From assembly GCA_003797895.1 (NCBI GenBank), contig RKQB01000005.1:124001-188000 (forward strand): DNA of 64,000 bases, written 5' to 3'. The notes under the pieces are model-generated. The model made no database searches. It worked only from the letters and a program-made list of their open reading frames with translations, and was not told the DNA's origin. Shown one piece after another: positions 63,133-64,000 of the stretch. Every line of letters begins with the position of its first letter. Position 1 is the first letter of the stretch. This stretch comes from Cyclobacteriaceae bacterium YHN15 (GTDB lineage Bacteria; Bacteroidota; Bacteroidia; Cytophagales; Cyclobacteriaceae). The translations under genes were made by a program, and so were the position numbers.

Positions 63133-64000
63133 AATGGAAGGTTTTAAATCCAGGTTCATAAATGATCCGAATAAAAGAACTTAGACTTTCCGTTTCTCTA
63201 TTTATTGGGATTCCCGTCACAATACCGACCATAAGATTTTCGGCAAGACCAACCCGCATTTGAGGTCTCAAGACTGCCTCAAGTTTACCATTATGGATTT
63301 CTTTATTGATCTCCAAACCAATAAAATTTCGGGTTCCAGTGATCATATAATGAAAACTTGTGTGAATTTCATAGCTGAATTTGCTGGACATGGAAAACTC
63401 CTTTTCTATCCGTGGGCCGGTATATACCAATGTATGGTAATTTGTTCCCCAACGCTTGGCTGCAATGAAAAAGGGGTTAAAAATATTGCCTTTAAAGAGG
63501 TCACCTTGCCCTATCTTATTCAGATCCACAAATTCAAATTCATGAATATACCCTAAGGCGAGAGAGGTTTTGGCTTTTTCAGATACCAAAAAAGACCATT
63601 GGGTTGCCAGTTTTAGTGATTCCACTCTATTGGAAGGACGTTCCTGATCAATGGAAGAATTGCTACGGGCCGTGTATAAAGTGACAGGGACCTCTATTTC
63701 AAAACCCAGCCTGTCAATAGGTGCCCATTCGTATTCTATCAAAGCCTCATATTCATCATAATCCCTTTTGTCTGTCATACCCAATCCTAAGTTCCATTCC
63801 TTTTCCCCCTTTCTGGCACCTAAATCCCGAATCAGATCAATGTATAAGGGTTCAGCATGCAGAACTTTCGGTTTTTGAGTTGGTTTGGATTCTTCAAACT
63901 CCAAGAGAAATAAACTGTCCAAAATATTTCTTTCCATTTTCAAACTGTCGATTTTATCTTGTGCCTGAACCAATCCCACCATGAACAACATGGACAGTGT
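63131..64000 (-). CDS. Exported protein of unknown function, start beyond the window (partial)
   Basis: The reading frame runs to the right edge, and the residues there (TLSMLFMVGLVQAQ) look like the end of a signal peptide, so the true start is probably outside the window; at least 287 residues are present. Near residue 45 lies the motif HAEPLYIDLIRDLGARKGE, which I associate with a Bacteroidota family of unknown function. The rest alternates short amphipathic strands (YEALIEYEWAPIDRLGFEIEVPVTLY, KLEAVLRPQMRVGLAENLMVG) like an outer-membrane beta barrel. The last residues are YEPGFKTFH. Confidence 0.75.
   Translation of the reverse strand, partial: TLSMLFMVGLVQAQDKIDSLKMERNILDSLFLLEFEESKPTQKPKVLHAEPLYIDLIRDLGARKGEKEWNLGLGMTDKRDYDEYEALIEYEWAPIDRLGFEIEVPVTLYTARSNSSIDQERPSNRVESLKLATQWSFLVSEKAKTSLALGYIHEFEFVDLNKIGQGDLFKGNIFNPFFIAAKRWGTNYHTLVYTGPRIEKEFSMSSKFSYEIHTSFHYMITGTRNFIGLEINKEIHNGKLEAVLRPQMRVGLAENLMVGIVTGIPINRETESLSSFIRIIYEPGFKTFH

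Overview
The window comes from a bacterial chromosome of the phylum Bacteroidota, most probably the order Cytophagales (family Cyclobacteriaceae is my best guess). The signs are an AT-rich sequence, type IX secretion parts (a PorP/SprF protein and a gliding-motility-type C-terminal sorting domain), Bacteroidota-type promoters (TTG/TTTG, 19-21 bases, TAnnTTTG), and families such as DUF5683, DUF3098, DUF4920, the head-GIN domain and PdeM. Most of it is core chromosome. I see no phage, insertion sequence, CRISPR array or plasmid module.

Layout. 1-3388: sugar-acid catabolism on the minus strand (two short-chain dehydrogenases, a lactonase-type amidohydrolase, an FAH-family hydrolase), which fits non-phosphorylative L-fucose or L-rhamnose breakdown. 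3389-3873: a gene-free stretch with two copies of a structured repeat whose stems differ while the loop sequence is kept. 3874-8650: a large secreted protein with 24 thrombospondin-type-3 repeats and its PorP/SprF partner. 9147-14667: a lipoprotein, an oxidoreductase, a cyclophilin, an acyltransferase, tRNA-Gln, a hemolysin-III protein and a small conserved-looking protein. 14843-15948: rpsF-rpsR-rplI. 16260-19710: a coiled-coil membrane protein, two methyltransferases, apaG and ung. 19893-24717: a housekeeping run (metal-dependent hydrolase, parA, parB, DUF5683, dapB, lepB). 24876-30975: yidC, pyrG, a PBP4-type carboxypeptidase, DUF423 and a YggS protein.

31022-37036: a GH3-family enzyme coupled to a LysE-type exporter, then purL. 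37084-39818: two small membrane proteins and the two subunits of a 3-oxoacid CoA-transferase. 39839-43346: ftsX, DUF3098, uppP, truB, ribF. 43396-45157: pdeM, DUF2147 and a VOC protein. 45195-47927: metY-metX behind a SAM-I riboswitch, with a 50-codon open frame between riboswitch and metY. 48228-49539: a head-GIN lipoprotein and a YbjQ protein. 49602-54029: three secreted amidohydrolase-like proteins, of which only the middle one keeps its metal ligands. 54271-61173: two single-domain response regulators bracketing a HEAT-repeat membrane protein, a processive-type glycosyltransferase, a TPR/YaiO outer-membrane barrel and a DUF4838 protein. 61228-64000: DUF3253, msrA, a DUF4920 lipoprotein, a small protein and a secreted protein cut by the window edge.

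The two most interesting regions are the paired structured elements at 3639-3855 and the 54271-61173 cluster. The cluster looks like a synthase-dependent exopolysaccharide system laid out like Pga (inner-membrane synthase, TPR plus outer-membrane barrel, secreted polysaccharide-active protein) but built from different families. All identifications come from reading motifs by eye; no database search was run.
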